DNA from: Candidatus Enterocloster excrementipullorum
GTDB taxonomy: Bacteria; Bacillota; Clostridia; Lachnospirales; Lachnospiraceae
Direction of reading: 5' to 3'
Assembly: GCA_019119575.1 (NCBI GenBank)
Contig: DWWT01000034.1
Coordinates: 1-64,000, forward strand
DNA: 64,000 nt
Positions 1 to 7,994 of this stretch are shown piece after piece (within the stretch, counting starts at the first letter, position 1; the number at the start of each line of letters is the position of its first letter). The position numbers were made by a program, and so were the translations under genes. The notes under the pieces were generated by a model. It saw nothing but the letters and a program-made list of their open reading frames with translations. It had not been told where the DNA came from and did not search any database.

Positions 1-1044
1 CGCGCATTCAATTACTCCGCGATCCGAGAACAAAAGTGGGACTCGGAGATTCTGGGCTTAGTCGCGGCGATCTATAAAGAAGCCGGAAAGCAGGAACTGC
101 ACCTGAAACAGCGGCCAGAGGAATTGGAGAAACTAGTGGAGATTGCAAAGGTGCAAAGCACCGAGGCATCCAATGCCATTGAGGGCATCGTGACTACAAA
201 TACCCGCATCCGGCAGCTGGTGGAGGAGAAAACGACACCAAGAAATCGGGACGAGCAGGAGATTGCAGGTTATCGGGACGTGCTGAACCTCATCCATGAG
301 AACTTTGACGCCATCCCCATCACCCAGAACTACATCCTGCAGCTCCACAAGATCCTCTACAGCCACAGGAACAATCCCATGGCGGGCAAGACCAAAAGCG
401 TGCAGAACTACATCAGCGCCGCCTATCCCGACGGCCATGTGGAAACTCTGTTCACTCCCCTGGCCCCCTATGAAACGCCGGAGGCTCTGGACAGGATCTG
501 TGAGGAGTACAACCGGGTCATTGGGAATATGGAAGTAGAGCCGCTGATTGTCATTCCTGTGTTCATCCATGATTTCCTCTGCATTCACCCCTTCAATGAC
601 GGAAACGGCAGAATGAGCCGTCTGCTGACCACACTGCTGCTCTACCGCAGCGGATTTTATGTGGGCAGGTATATCTCGCTGGAGGCTAAGATTGCAAAAA
701 ACAAGGACCTCTATTATGATGTCCTGGGGCAAGCACAGATCGGATGGCATGAAGGAGCCGAAAATGTAGTGCCGTTTATCAAGTATCTGCTTGGAACCAT
801 TCTTTCCGCCTACAAGGATTTTGGAGATCGCTTTGCTCTGGTAGAAACGAAACTGCCAGCGCTGGAAACCGTGCGCAGGGCTACCATGGAGAAGGTCGGC
901 CGGTTCACGAAGCAGGACATTCGGGAACTCTGCCCTTCGCTCAGCATCAGCTCCATCGAAGGGGCGCTGCGGAAATTAGTGTCATCCGGCGAACTGAAAC
1001 GGGAGGGTGCTGGAAAGAACATTTGCTATTACAGATTAAAATAA
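1..1044 (+). CDS. Fic family protein, 5'-truncated by window edge
   Basis: The reading frame is open from base 1, so the true start lies outside the window; 347 residues are visible. Fic proteins transfer AMP (or another phosphate-containing group) from a nucleotide to a hydroxyl on a target protein. The core motif HPFNDGNGRMSR (about 582-617) has the invariant His, the Asp-Gly-Asn-Gly-Arg anion hole and the final Arg. Upstream, SNAIEG (about 169-186) fits the inhibitory helix motif (S/T)xxxE(G/N), placed N-terminal as in class II Fic proteins, so the enzyme is probably self-inhibited. The last 60 residues look like a winged helix (KQDIRELCPSLS...), typical of Fic proteins that also bind DNA or an antitoxin. 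It converges on the arginase-like gene with a 9-base gap. Family assignment is firm; the target is unknown. Confidence 0.93.
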   Translation, partial: RAFNYSAIREQKWDSEILGLVAAIYKEAGKQELHLKQRPEELEKLVEIAKVQSTEASNAIEGIVTTNTRIRQLVEEKTTPRNRDEQEIAGYRDVLNLIHENFDAIPITQNYILQLHKILYSHRNNPMAGKTKSVQNYISAAYPDGHVETLFTPLAPYETPEALDRICEEYNRVIGNMEVEPLIVIPVFIHDFLCIHPFNDGNGRMSRLLTTLLLYRSGFYVGRYISLEAKIAKNKDLYYDVLGQAQIGWHEGAENVVPFIKYLLGTILSAYKDFGDRFALVETKLPALETVRRATMEKVGRFTKQDIRELCPSLSISSIEGALRKLVSSGELKREGAGKNICYYRLK

Positions 1045-1053
1045 TTTTCTTCA

Positions 1054-1839
1054 TCAGTATTGCACACGGCAGAGCTCTCCATTGGCTCTGTCGTTTCTTT
1101 TTGCCGCTGCCTCCTCCCCAGGCGCCTCGCCGCACACATCCATCCCAATCACGCGCCGCCCGCCAAAGGCTGCCCGGACGCAGGCCAGGAGCTCGTCCAG
1201 CCCCACCTGCCCCTGATCCCAGTTGGTCACGGCGTCTTCCCGCGTAAGAATATCCTTGTCCACAGAGATATAAAGGGGCAGGCAATCCGCCTTTCCGGAC
1301 GCACTCCTATCTCCGCCTCCTCTCCCTTGCAGCATTTCCCCCAGGCCTTCCCCGCGCCCCAGCTCCTCCTCCCGTATCCAGGAAACTCTCCCCTCAAATC
1401 CAGCCGTTTCCTCTGCAGCCTCCGGACTGCTGCCGGGAGGGCCTGCCAGGTATACTCTGTGAAGCAGAGGGAGCTCCTCCAGAGCTGCCCTGACCCAGCC
1501 GCCGCAGGAGAGGATTCCGCCGAATGCCGGCTCCTGCATATCCGTGTGATGGTCAAAGACCAGCAGGTCAAAAGGCTCTGTCACCAGCTCCAGCCACAGC
1601 CTGCTCACATAGTGATAATTTCCCGAATCCAGAAAGTGGATCCCGCCGGCGCCAAAGGGCCGGATTCGCTCCCGGATTTCCTCCGCTGCCGCCTCATCGC
1701 AGTAGCAATTTGTCCCCTCCATGCCGCGGCAGGAAATACATGAGACATCCCAGCCCTCCCGCTCCATTTCTCTATAAAATCCCTGTTTCTCATACGCGTC
1801 TGTAAAGAAAAGCATCGCTATGCGCCTGTTTTCCCTCAT
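1054..1839 (-). CDS. Arginase/ureohydrolase-fold protein, atypical
   Basis: A 261-residue protein with the late metal-binding motifs of the arginase/agmatinase fold: LVFDHHTDMQEP (compare DAHxD) and YISVDKDIL (compare SxDxD), followed by GMDVCGE. These enzymes hydrolyse guanidino or amidino compounds with a di-manganese centre. The usual first motif, GGDHS, is not visible; the equivalent stretch reads LDSGNYHYVS. The N-terminus (FFTDAYEKQGFYREME) is also unlike true arginases, and the C-terminus is a short charged tail. The ATG overlaps the end of the upstream SanA-like gene by four bases (ATGA), so the two are co-translated. I infer a ureohydrolase-fold protein of unknown substrate, not a genuine arginase. 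Confidence 0.75.
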   Translation of the reverse strand: MRENRRIAMLFFTDAYEKQGFYREMEREGWDVSCISCRGMEGTNCYCDEAAAEEIRERIRPFGAGGIHFLDSGNYHYVSRLWLELVTEPFDLLVFDHHTDMQEPAFGGILSCGGWVRAALEELPLLHRVYLAGPPGSSPEAAEETAGFEGRVSWIREEELGRGEGLGEMLQGRGGGDRSASGKADCLPLYISVDKDILTREDAVTNWDQGQVGLDELLACVRAAFGGRRVIGMDVCGEAPGEEAAAKRNDRANGELCRVQY

Positions 1840-2543
1840 CGTTCCAGGCCCTCCGTCTCATCCTTCTTGTCATTTGTCACATTTCCATTCCCGCTCACCG
1901 GGATGGCCTCGCCCAGATACTTAGGCTTTGGCTTTATCATTGTATACAACAGGTCCTTTGGCCGGGCCAAAAGCTCCCGCATATCCCGTCCCAGCTGTCC
2001 TCCGTACTGTTCGGCCGAGGAGGGGACGCCGTAGGCATCCATTCCCATGGCCTGGGCAATATAGAGCGCCCGGTACATATGGTAATTCTGGGTGACAATC
2101 ACAATGCGCCGTACCTGAAAAATATCCCTGGCCCGGTACATGCTCTCATAAGTAGAAAACCCTGCATGATCCATAAAAACAGCCTCCGACGGAACGCCGG
2201 CCTCCACCGCATAGGACTTCATCAGATTGACCTCGTCGTAATCCTCCCGCCCATGGTCCCCGCTCATGAGCATCCGGTCGGATACGCCTGCCCGAAACAG
2301 GCCGATTCCCTCCTTCAGCCGGTCCCGCAGCATCATGGAAGGGGTGCCGTCGTCCCGCACGCCGCAGCCGAGAACCATGATGCAGTCCACATCCGAAAGC
2401 TCCCCGGCCTCCTGTGCCGTCAGAATCCGCTCCTTGACCCTGTAAATGATAAACCCGTTTACCGCCAGCACGGCCCCACAGGCCGCGAGGCCCAAAAAGA
2501 GCAGGGCTTTCATCCATTTCCAGGCAAACCTCCGCCATCTCAT
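1836..2543 (-). CDS. SanA/YdcF (DUF218)-like membrane protein
   Basis: I chose the ATG at 2543 because AAAGGAG sits nine bases upstream; a longer frame to 2636 has no ribosome binding site. The 235-residue product begins with one membrane segment (about residues 10-30, LLFLGLAACGAVLAVNGFII) and continues with the DUF218 core: CIMVLGCGVRDDGTPS, LMSGDHGREDYDEV, AGVPSEAVFMDHAGFSTYES, and VTQNYHMYRALYIA. Relatives such as SanA and ElyC affect cell-envelope integrity and vancomycin sensitivity, but their chemistry is not settled. The catalytic domain would lie outside the membrane. It is the first gene of a two-gene unit with the arginase-like protein. Confidence 0.85.
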   Translation of the reverse strand: MRWRRFAWKWMKALLFLGLAACGAVLAVNGFIIYRVKERILTAQEAGELSDVDCIMVLGCGVRDDGTPSMMLRDRLKEGIGLFRAGVSDRMLMSGDHGREDYDEVNLMKSYAVEAGVPSEAVFMDHAGFSTYESMYRARDIFQVRRIVIVTQNYHMYRALYIAQAMGMDAYGVPSSAEQYGGQLGRDMRELLARPKDLLYTMIKPKPKYLGEAIPVSGNGNVTNDKKDETEGLER

Positions 2544-2675
2544 GCATTCCATCTCCTTTTCAGGGTATTTATCCGACGCGCCTTGTCCGGCCTTTTGGAC
2601 GTACCAGAAGATGCGCTGTCCAAAACAGCCGCGCATTCCCCTGCCGACAGAAAAAGCCCCAGCCCCTGCATCTTA

Positions 2676-2696
2676 GAGCGTGTTCCCAACACGCTC
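2676..2696. repeat. Perfect 9-bp hairpin between ridA and the SanA-like gene
   Basis: GAGCGTGTT-CCC-AACACGCTC forms a perfect nine-pair stem with a three-base loop. It lies downstream of ridA on the minus strand but has no T tract after it on that strand, so it is at best a weak terminator or a 3'-end stabilising structure. The rest of 2544-2738 shows no gene. Confidence 0.6.
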
Positions 2697-2738
2697 CGGC
2701 ACGGTCCGCGGCTTCCTCTTAAACAGGCGGTTCAGAAA

Positions 2739-3107
2739 TTACTTTACTGCAATCGCCTCAATCTCGCACAGTACACCCTTGGGAAGGGTCTTCACAGCCA
2801 CACAGCTTCTCGCCGGCTTGGAAGTAAAGTATTTTGCATACACTTCATTAAATGCAGCGAAATCACCCATGTCCGCCAGGAAGCAGGTGGTCTTAAATAC
2901 CTTGCCAAATCCGCTGCCCGCTGCCTCTAAGATGGCGCCCACATTCTTGCAGCTCTGCTCTGCCTGTGCCGCAATCCCTTCCGGTACGCTGCCGTCTGCG
3001 GGATTTACCGGAATCTGGCCCGAGGTATAGATACATCCATTTACCTCAAATGCCTGGGAATAGGGGCCGATTGCGCCCGGCGCCTTCTCTGTGTTGATTA
3101 CGTTCAT
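2739..3107 (-). CDS. ridA: RidA family enamine/imine deaminase
   Basis: A 122-residue protein, the full family length. RidA hydrolyses reactive 2-aminoacrylate and related enamines released by PLP enzymes, giving keto acids and ammonia, and so protects PLP enzymes in the cytoplasm. Family landmarks are present: GPYSQA at 14-19, the IYTSGQIPV strand, Arg100 in SKPARSCVAV, which aligns with the substrate-carboxylate Arg, and the C-terminal Glu in CEIEAIAV. The start has an AAAAGGAGGAG ribosome binding site seven bases upstream. It stands alone, with hairpin-bearing spacers on both sides. Confident call. Confidence 0.96.
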   Translation of the reverse strand: MNVINTEKAPGAIGPYSQAFEVNGCIYTSGQIPVNPADGSVPEGIAAQAEQSCKNVGAILEAAGSGFGKVFKTTCFLADMGDFAAFNEVYAKYFTSKPARSCVAVKTLPKGVLCEIEAIAVK

Positions 3108-3204
3108 TTTTGTCTCCTCCTTTTGAAATATGAGGGGAATGCCCGCATGTTAGGTATTCCCCATCCTCTCGTTTTTCATTCCTGGCTGCGCTCTGCAAAA
3201 GCAA

Positions 3205-3290
3205 TTGCGGCAGCCGTTCGGACGGCGGGCAGGCGTCTTCTTGTCCGGCCGCCGTCTAAACTACTACCATTATAATTCTTTTTTCATGGA
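3205..3290. repeat. Intergenic hairpin, copy of a dispersed repeat
   Basis: GACGGCGG and CCGCCGTC form a perfect eight-pair stem around a loop that contains CTTCTTGTCCGGCC. That 14-mer occurs exactly, in reverse complement, in the hairpin element at 9080-9093, and the flank CCGTCTAAACTACTACCATTATA resembles the flank at 9180-9203. It sits between ridA and cca and may act as a terminator or promoter-proximal structure. Confidence 0.5.
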
Positions 3291-4538
3291 ACTGCAATCG
3301 AATATATGATTCAAAAGCCAGCTCTTTTCATTTCTGGAAGGGTCCTCCAAAACCAGCTCCAAAAGCCGGTTCAGCGTCCGCCCCACATCGCGGCCCGGAG
3401 CCACGCCGGCCTGCATCACGTCATTTCCCGTCACAGCCAGCTCCTTCAGGCTGGTGCAGTCCCCCGCTTTTCTGATCTCTTCTGCCAGCTCCCGCAGATA
3501 CTGCAGATACTCCCTGTTCTCTGTTTCAGGAGCCAGACATTCCTTCAGCACGAGAAGATCGTCAAACAGTTCCCCGCCCACCTCGCACATCAAGCGGCGC
3601 AGGGCCGTCTTCTCCTCGTCCTGCCTTCCCCGCGCTTCCTCCGGCACCATTGCTTTTCCAAGATGCCCGGTCAGGACCCGCACCCGGTTTGTGGTGTCAT
3701 TATCCATCTTCAGATCCTTTAAAACCTTGGAGGCTGTCTCCGGGCCCGCTGTGCGGAGAAACGCCGCCCAGCGCAGGTGCTTCTTTGCCGGGATGGCTGC
3801 CGGAATGGGGCACTCTCCCGAGCCCGCCCGGCAAAACGCCTGGGACACGTACGGGGCCGCTCCCATATCATAGACCAGACGGATTTTCTCCGGACTGCTG
3901 CTCAAAAGAAGCTTGGTGAGCTCCGCCTGCACACGCTCCCTGCTGACCTTTGCCAGGCTGGGAGCCAGGGCCCGGATCGCCTGCCCGGTCTCTTCTTCAA
4001 TGGAAAATCCCAGCTGGGCGGAGAAGCGGATGGCCCGAAGAATGCGCAGGGCATCCTCCCCAAACCGCTCCATAGGGTTCCCCACGCAGCGGATGATCCC
4101 GCGCTTTAAGTCTTCTCTGCCCGCGAATAAATCCACCAATCCGGTTGTCCGGTTGTAAGCCATTGCATTGATGGTAAAATCCCGGCGCTTCAGATCCTCT
4201 GCAAGGCTGGGGGTAAAGGCCACACGGTCCGGATGTCTTCCATCCGAGTATTCCCCGTCAATGCGGTAGGTGGTGACCTCGTACCCATGGCCCTTCATCA
4301 TCACCGTCACCGTGCCGTGCTGGATCCCCGTGTCCACGGTACGCCGGAACACGGACTTGACCTGGGCGGGCAGGGCATTGGTAGTAATGTCCCAGTCCTC
4401 AGGCTGCCGTCCCAGGATCATATCCCGGACACAGCCGCCCACAATATACGCTTCATACCCCCGCTCATTCAGCATCTGCAGAATCCGTTCCGCCTCGGCG
4501 GGAATCTCCGTCTTCATAAATCCCTGTTCCCCGGACAT
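3270..4538 (-). CDS. cca: CCA-adding tRNA nucleotidyltransferase
   Basis: A 422-residue class II CCA enzyme, which builds or repairs the 3'-CCA end of tRNAs without a template. The head domain shows GGCVRD (34-39), the DWD metal-binding pair (D48 and D50, in EDWDITTNAL), the GTVTVMMKGHGYEVTTYR strand, and RRDFTINAMAYN, followed by the RILRAIRFSAQLGF helix that recognises ATP/CTP. No C-terminal HD domain is obvious. ATG 4538 is used here; ATG 4517 (MKTEIPAE) is also possible, and neither has a strong ribosome binding site. It follows proS by three bases, so translational coupling with proS is likely. Confidence 0.95.
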   Translation of the reverse strand: MSGEQGFMKTEIPAEAERILQMLNERGYEAYIVGGCVRDMILGRQPEDWDITTNALPAQVKSVFRRTVDTGIQHGTVTVMMKGHGYEVTTYRIDGEYSDGRHPDRVAFTPSLAEDLKRRDFTINAMAYNRTTGLVDLFAGREDLKRGIIRCVGNPMERFGEDALRILRAIRFSAQLGFSIEEETGQAIRALAPSLAKVSRERVQAELTKLLLSSSPEKIRLVYDMGAAPYVSQAFCRAGSGECPIPAAIPAKKHLRWAAFLRTAGPETASKVLKDLKMDNDTTNRVRVLTGHLGKAMVPEEARGRQDEEKTALRRLMCEVGGELFDDLLVLKECLAPETENREYLQYLRELAEEIRKAGDCTSLKELAVTGNDVMQAGVAPGRDVGRTLNRLLELVLEDPSRNEKSWLLNHIFDCSSMKKEL

Positions 4539-4541
4539 GAA

Positions 4542-5981
4542 TCAATAAGCCCTTCCCCAGTAAACCATCTTCTTGGCAGGCTTTCCGCAGCACACACAGG
4601 TGTCAGCGAGCGTCTCCTGCTTAAAGGGCATGCAGCGGGAGGTAGCTCCCGTCTCCTCCTTAATCTTGTCCTCGCACTCCTGACAGCCGCACCACATAGC
4701 CTTCACAAATCCCGGCTTCGTGTTGATGGTATCTACAAACGCATCCCATGTCACGGCCTGGGAGGTATGGGCCTCCAAGTGGGCCTTTGCCCGCGCAAAC
4801 ATATCGCTCTGGATGGTTTCCAGAAGTTTCCCAATCTCTTCCTCCAGATTATCCAGGCTGATAAAACTCTTCTCGTGGGTATCCCGGCGCACCAAAACTG
4901 CCTGATTCTTCTCCAAATCCTTCGGGCCGATCTCCACGCGCAGGGGGATTCCCCGCATCTCACAGTCCGCAAACTTCCAGCCCGGGCTCTTGTCCGTGTC
5001 ATCCACCTTCACGGAGAATCCCGCCTTAATCAGCCGGTCTCTGAGACCAAAGGCCGCGTCCAGAACGCCCTCCTTCTTCTGCTGTACCGGCACAATCATA
5101 ATCTGCACCGGAGCGATTCTGGGCGGAAGCACCAGGCCGCTGTCGTCACCGTGGACCATAATCAGGGCTCCGATGATGCGGGTGCTCATGCCCCAGGAGG
5201 TCTGGTGCACATATTTTAATGTGTTGTCCTTGTCCGTATACTGAATCTCAAACGCCTTGGCAAATCCATCTCCAAAATTGTGGCTGGTGCCGGACTGAAG
5301 GGCCTTTCCGTCGTGCATCAGGGCCTCGATGGTGTAGGTGGCCTCCGCGCCGGCAAATTTTTCCTTGTCGGTCTTCTGCCCCCGGATTACGGGAATCGCC
5401 AGAACCTCCTCGCAGAAATCCGCGTATACATTGAGCATCTGGATGGTCCTTTCCTGGGCCTCCTCTGCTGTGGCGTGAGCCGTGTGGCCTTCCTGCCACA
5501 AAAACTCCCGGGAACGCAGGAAGGGACGGGTGGTCTTCTCCCAGCGCACCACGGAGCACCACTGGTTGTACACCCTGGGCAGATCCCGGTAAGAGTGAAT
5601 ATCCTTTGCATAGAAATCACAGAACAGGGTCTCCGACGTGGGGCGCACGCACATCCGCTCCTGCAAAGGCTCCATGCCTCCATGGGTCACCCAGGCCACC
5701 TCGGGCGCAAATCCCTCCACATGGTCCTTCTCCTTCTGCAGAAGGCTCTCCGGTATGAAAATGGGCATATATACATTCTGAACCCCGCACGCTTTAAAAC
5801 GGGCATCCAGCTTCTTCTGAATGTTCTCCCAGAGGGCATAGCCCGCCGGCTTGATCACCATACATCCTTTCACGCTGGCATAGTCGCACAGCTCCGCCTT
5901 CTTCACCACGTCCGTGTACCACTGGGCAAAATCCACGTCCATGGATGTGATGGCCTCCACCATCTTCTTGTTGTCTGCCAT
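4542..5981 (-). CDS. proS: Prolyl-tRNA synthetase, short archaeal/eukaryal type
   Basis: A 479-residue class II synthetase that charges tRNA-Pro. Its length, the [14 protein letters not shown] and [17 protein letters not shown] motifs, and the C-terminal zinc-type domain ([10 protein letters not shown]...CMPF...[10 protein letters not shown]) ending in WGRAY are those of the ProRS without the long editing insert, common in archaea, eukaryotes and many Clostridia. The start at 5981 has AAAGGAGAGCAAATC upstream. A T-box leader precedes it, so expression should rise when uncharged tRNA-Pro builds up. The cca gene follows within three bases. Confidence 0.97.
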   Translation of the reverse strand: MADNKKMVEAITSMDVDFAQWYTDVVKKAELCDYASVKGCMVIKPAGYALWENIQKKLDARFKACGVQNVYMPIFIPESLLQKEKDHVEGFAPEVAWVTHGGMEPLQERMCVRPTSETLFCDFYAKDIHSYRDLPRVYNQWCSVVRWEKTTRPFLRSREFLWQEGHTAHATAEEAQERTIQMLNVYADFCEEVLAIPVIRGQKTDKEKFAGAEATYTIEALMHDGKALQSGTSHNFGDGFAKAFEIQYTDKDNTLKYVHQTSWGMSTRIIGALIMVHGDDSGLVLPPRIAPVQIMIVPVQQKKEGVLDAAFGLRDRLIKAGFSVKVDDTDKSPGWKFADCEMRGIPLRVEIGPKDLEKNQAVLVRRDTHEKSFISLDNLEEEIGKLLETIQSDMFARAKAHLEAHTSQAVTWDAFVDTINTKPGFVKAMWCGCQECEDKIKEETGATSRCMPFKQETLADTCVCCGKPAKKMVYWGRAY

Positions 5982-6017
5982 GATTTGCTCTCCTTTTTGT
6001 TTTCCACTTGATTTCTT

Positions 6018-6047
6018 TGTAACAGTTCAGACGGCGCGTAAACAGAA
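6018..6047. repeat. Copy of the GTAACAGTTCAGAC intergenic motif
   Basis: TGTAACAGTTCAGACGGCG lies between the T-box terminator and the proS ribosome binding site. The same TGTAACAGTTCAGA core begins the hairpin element at 9042, and related copies occur at 9184, 40014 and 54553. Confidence 0.45.
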
Positions 6048-6345
6048 ACAAAAAGCCACCCGATCCCTTCTGTAAAATACTGCAAGGGACCGAATGGCTC
6101 GGCGGTACCACCCAAATTGATTCCAATTCCCGGATCGGAGCGCTTTCCAAAGCTCACTCCATGCCGGTTCCGGAATCCTCTTAAATTTCCGTTAACGCCG
6201 GACTACGCTGTATTTCTCATACAGAGCTCCGGGGCGGGTTGGATCCCGGCCTGCGCAAGGGGCTTCCACCTTCTCCCCTCTCTCTGCGGCGCGCCCTGGA
6301 CTTACTGTTCCCCTTCTGCGCTGTGTTTCTGTATTCGCTCTGATT
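6045..6345 (-). promoter_or_regulatory. T-box riboswitch leader of proS
   Basis: On the minus strand the T-box sequence GGGTGGTACCGC is at 6113-6102; it pairs with the uncharged tRNA acceptor end. Downstream is the terminator: AGCCATTCGGTCCCTT (6100-6085) pairs imperfectly with AAGGGATCGGGTGGCT (about 6069-6054) and is followed by TTTTTGTTT. Stem I lies upstream, from about 6310. A C-rich stretch, AACCCGCCCC (about 6240-6231), is the probable specifier loop with a proline codon (CCC or CCG), which fits the downstream ProRS gene. I could not place the specifier triplet exactly. The antiterminator needs the T-box and so excludes the terminator when uncharged tRNA binds. Confidence 0.92.
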
Positions 6346-6358
6346 TGTATTGTTGATT

Positions 6359-7471
6359 TTACGCCAAAATATCCGGTTTGTCAATGGGGGAAGCGGCATT
6401 TGTATGCTCCTCTCCCGCCCACGCGTCGGTCAGATCTTCTATCAGAAGAAGCCCCAGGGGCCCCAAAATCACTCCCAAAAACCCGAAGAGCTCCAGCCCC
6501 ACATATACCGCCGCCAGCGTCTCCAGGGAGGACAATCCCACCTGGCCCCCCATCATCCGCGCCTCCAGAATCTGCCGCACAAAATAGCACACCGCATACA
6601 GCGCGGCCAGAATGCCCGCCTGCCTCCATTCCCCGGTGACCGCGGACCAGACAGCCCAGGGAAGCAGCACAGTTCCCGTGCCGAATATGGGCAGGGCATC
6701 CAGGATTCCAATGCCGATGCCCGCCATAATAAAATAGGGGTTCCCCATAAGGAACATCCCTCCCACGCACAGCACAGTCACCGCCAGAAGAATGATTCCC
6801 TGGGTTTTGAACCACGCCTTTCCCGTCTGTACCAGCCGGGTTCCGATCAAGTTGAATTCCTTGCGAAACAGCGATTGGTCTCTCCGGTCCCGCAGGTCTT
6901 CCATCTCCTCCAGGCTTAAAACCGCAGCCAGAAAAGTCACAAGGCCTACCACCGCCGCCCTGGCCAGCCATCCCGCCACGCTTAAAGAGTTCGTCATGAG
7001 AAACGGCATGGCCGCGGATTTTCCCGCATCCGCCAGGCGGGTGAGCATATCTCCGGCCAGATCCGCCACGCAGCCGGACGGAAGCCCCAAAGCCCCTTCC
7101 AAGCGGAAGCATCCGCCGGTCAGCCAGCGGTCAAAGGCATCCAGCCATCCGGGGAAATGTGTCATAAACAACCTGGCCTCGGACAGCAGCATTGGCCCTG
7201 CCCGGTACAGCAAAAACCCCAAAAGCCCTGCCAAAATCAGTATCTGCGCGCCGCCCACCGCTCCAATGGGCGCCCGCACGCATCTTCCCCGAAACCGTAT
7301 CCGCAGCCGGTAAGCCAGAAAGCGGGCCGAGGGCCGCAAAAGAAGCGCCAGCACATAGCCCGCAAAAAAGGGAGCCACGAGGGGCAGCAGGTATTTGAGT
7401 CCCGCATACACCGCTCCCGTGGTTCCCAATATAATAAAGAGTTTCTTCAGTTTCTTACCCGGCTTTTCCAT
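6359..7471 (-). CDS. ytvI: AI-2E family membrane protein, YtvI-like
   Basis: A 370-residue polytopic protein, starting at ATG 7471 (MEKPGKKLKKLF) with AGGTGAG just upstream; the frame extends to 7639 but that part overlaps the cupin gene and lacks a start signal. Hydrophobic segments run through the whole length (for example FIILGTTGAVYAGLKYLLPLV near the N-terminus and AAVYVGLELFGFLGVILGPL near the end), with the family's conserved IFGTGTVLLPWAVWSA segment (GIGILDALPIFGTG). In Bacillus, YtvI is a sporulation membrane protein of unknown role; the wider family includes exporters. The end of the gene abuts the T-box promoter region of proS. Family is clear; a role in sporulation is inferred. 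Confidence 0.82.
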   Translation of the reverse strand: MEKPGKKLKKLFIILGTTGAVYAGLKYLLPLVAPFFAGYVLALLLRPSARFLAYRLRIRFRGRCVRAPIGAVGGAQILILAGLLGFLLYRAGPMLLSEARLFMTHFPGWLDAFDRWLTGGCFRLEGALGLPSGCVADLAGDMLTRLADAGKSAAMPFLMTNSLSVAGWLARAAVVGLVTFLAAVLSLEEMEDLRDRRDQSLFRKEFNLIGTRLVQTGKAWFKTQGIILLAVTVLCVGGMFLMGNPYFIMAGIGIGILDALPIFGTGTVLLPWAVWSAVTGEWRQAGILAALYAVCYFVRQILEARMMGGQVGLSSLETLAAVYVGLELFGFLGVILGPLGLLLIEDLTDAWAGEEHTNAASPIDKPDILA

Positions 7472-7595
7472 GGACTCACCTGTTTCTGATTCGTACTTCC
7501 TTTGTACCCTCTTAGTATGAGCCGATGGATTTAAAATATACTTGGATGTTTTTAGGAAAATGGTTCCGGATAGGCGGCGCTGAAATTCTAAAAGG

Positions 7596-7973
7596 CTATC
7601 TGAGCTCTCCCCGCTTTTCCTGATCCCAGTGATCGACAATCACACTGGGGGAATAGACAAACATCATATGCATTTCTTCGGACCCCTTATTATACAGGGC
7701 ATGCTTTTGATTGGAAGGGATAAAAATACAGTCCCCCGCTCTCACCCGCTGTGTCTCTTCCCCGACGGTCATTTCCCCTTCTCCTTTTAAAATGGTATAC
7801 GACTCTACCGTCTCATGAATGTGTTCCGGTATGCCCCCATCCTTATAAATCACCACATAGCCCTGGCAAAACCGTTCCCCCTGTATAGCGCCGTTCTGTC
7901 CTATCAGTACCCGCGTGCGGCGGCCTGCCGGAAATTCCATTCCTTCTACGTCCCATATATTTACCTTTTCCAT
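7596..7973 (-). CDS. Small cupin-domain protein
   Basis: A 125-residue single-domain cupin. Cupin motif 1 is seen as GGIPEHIHETVESYTILKGEGEMTV (the His-x-His and Glu supply metal ligands) and motif 2 as GDCIFIPSNQKHALYNKG (His is the last ligand), so a metal site is complete. The protein probably binds or isomerises a small sugar-like or acid ligand, but substrate cannot be read from sequence. It lies 21 bases downstream of the LacI-type regulator gene, so the two probably form one transcript; its role is likely tied to the sugar-acid locus that the regulator controls. Confidence 0.85.
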   Translation of the reverse strand: MEKVNIWDVEGMEFPAGRRTRVLIGQNGAIQGERFCQGYVVIYKDGGIPEHIHETVESYTILKGEGEMTVGEETQRVRAGDCIFIPSNQKHALYNKGSEEMHMMFVYSPSVIVDHWDQEKRGELR

Positions 7974-7994
7974 AAATTTTGCTTCTCTCCTTCG

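Noticed and set aside
1054-1839. Calling this gene arginase or agmatinase
   Set aside because: The GGDHS motif is missing, so the standard di-metal site is not supported.
7471-7639. Longer start for the YtvI-like gene
   Set aside because: The extra 56 residues overlap the cupin gene end and look non-coding; the ATG at 7471 has a ribosome binding site.
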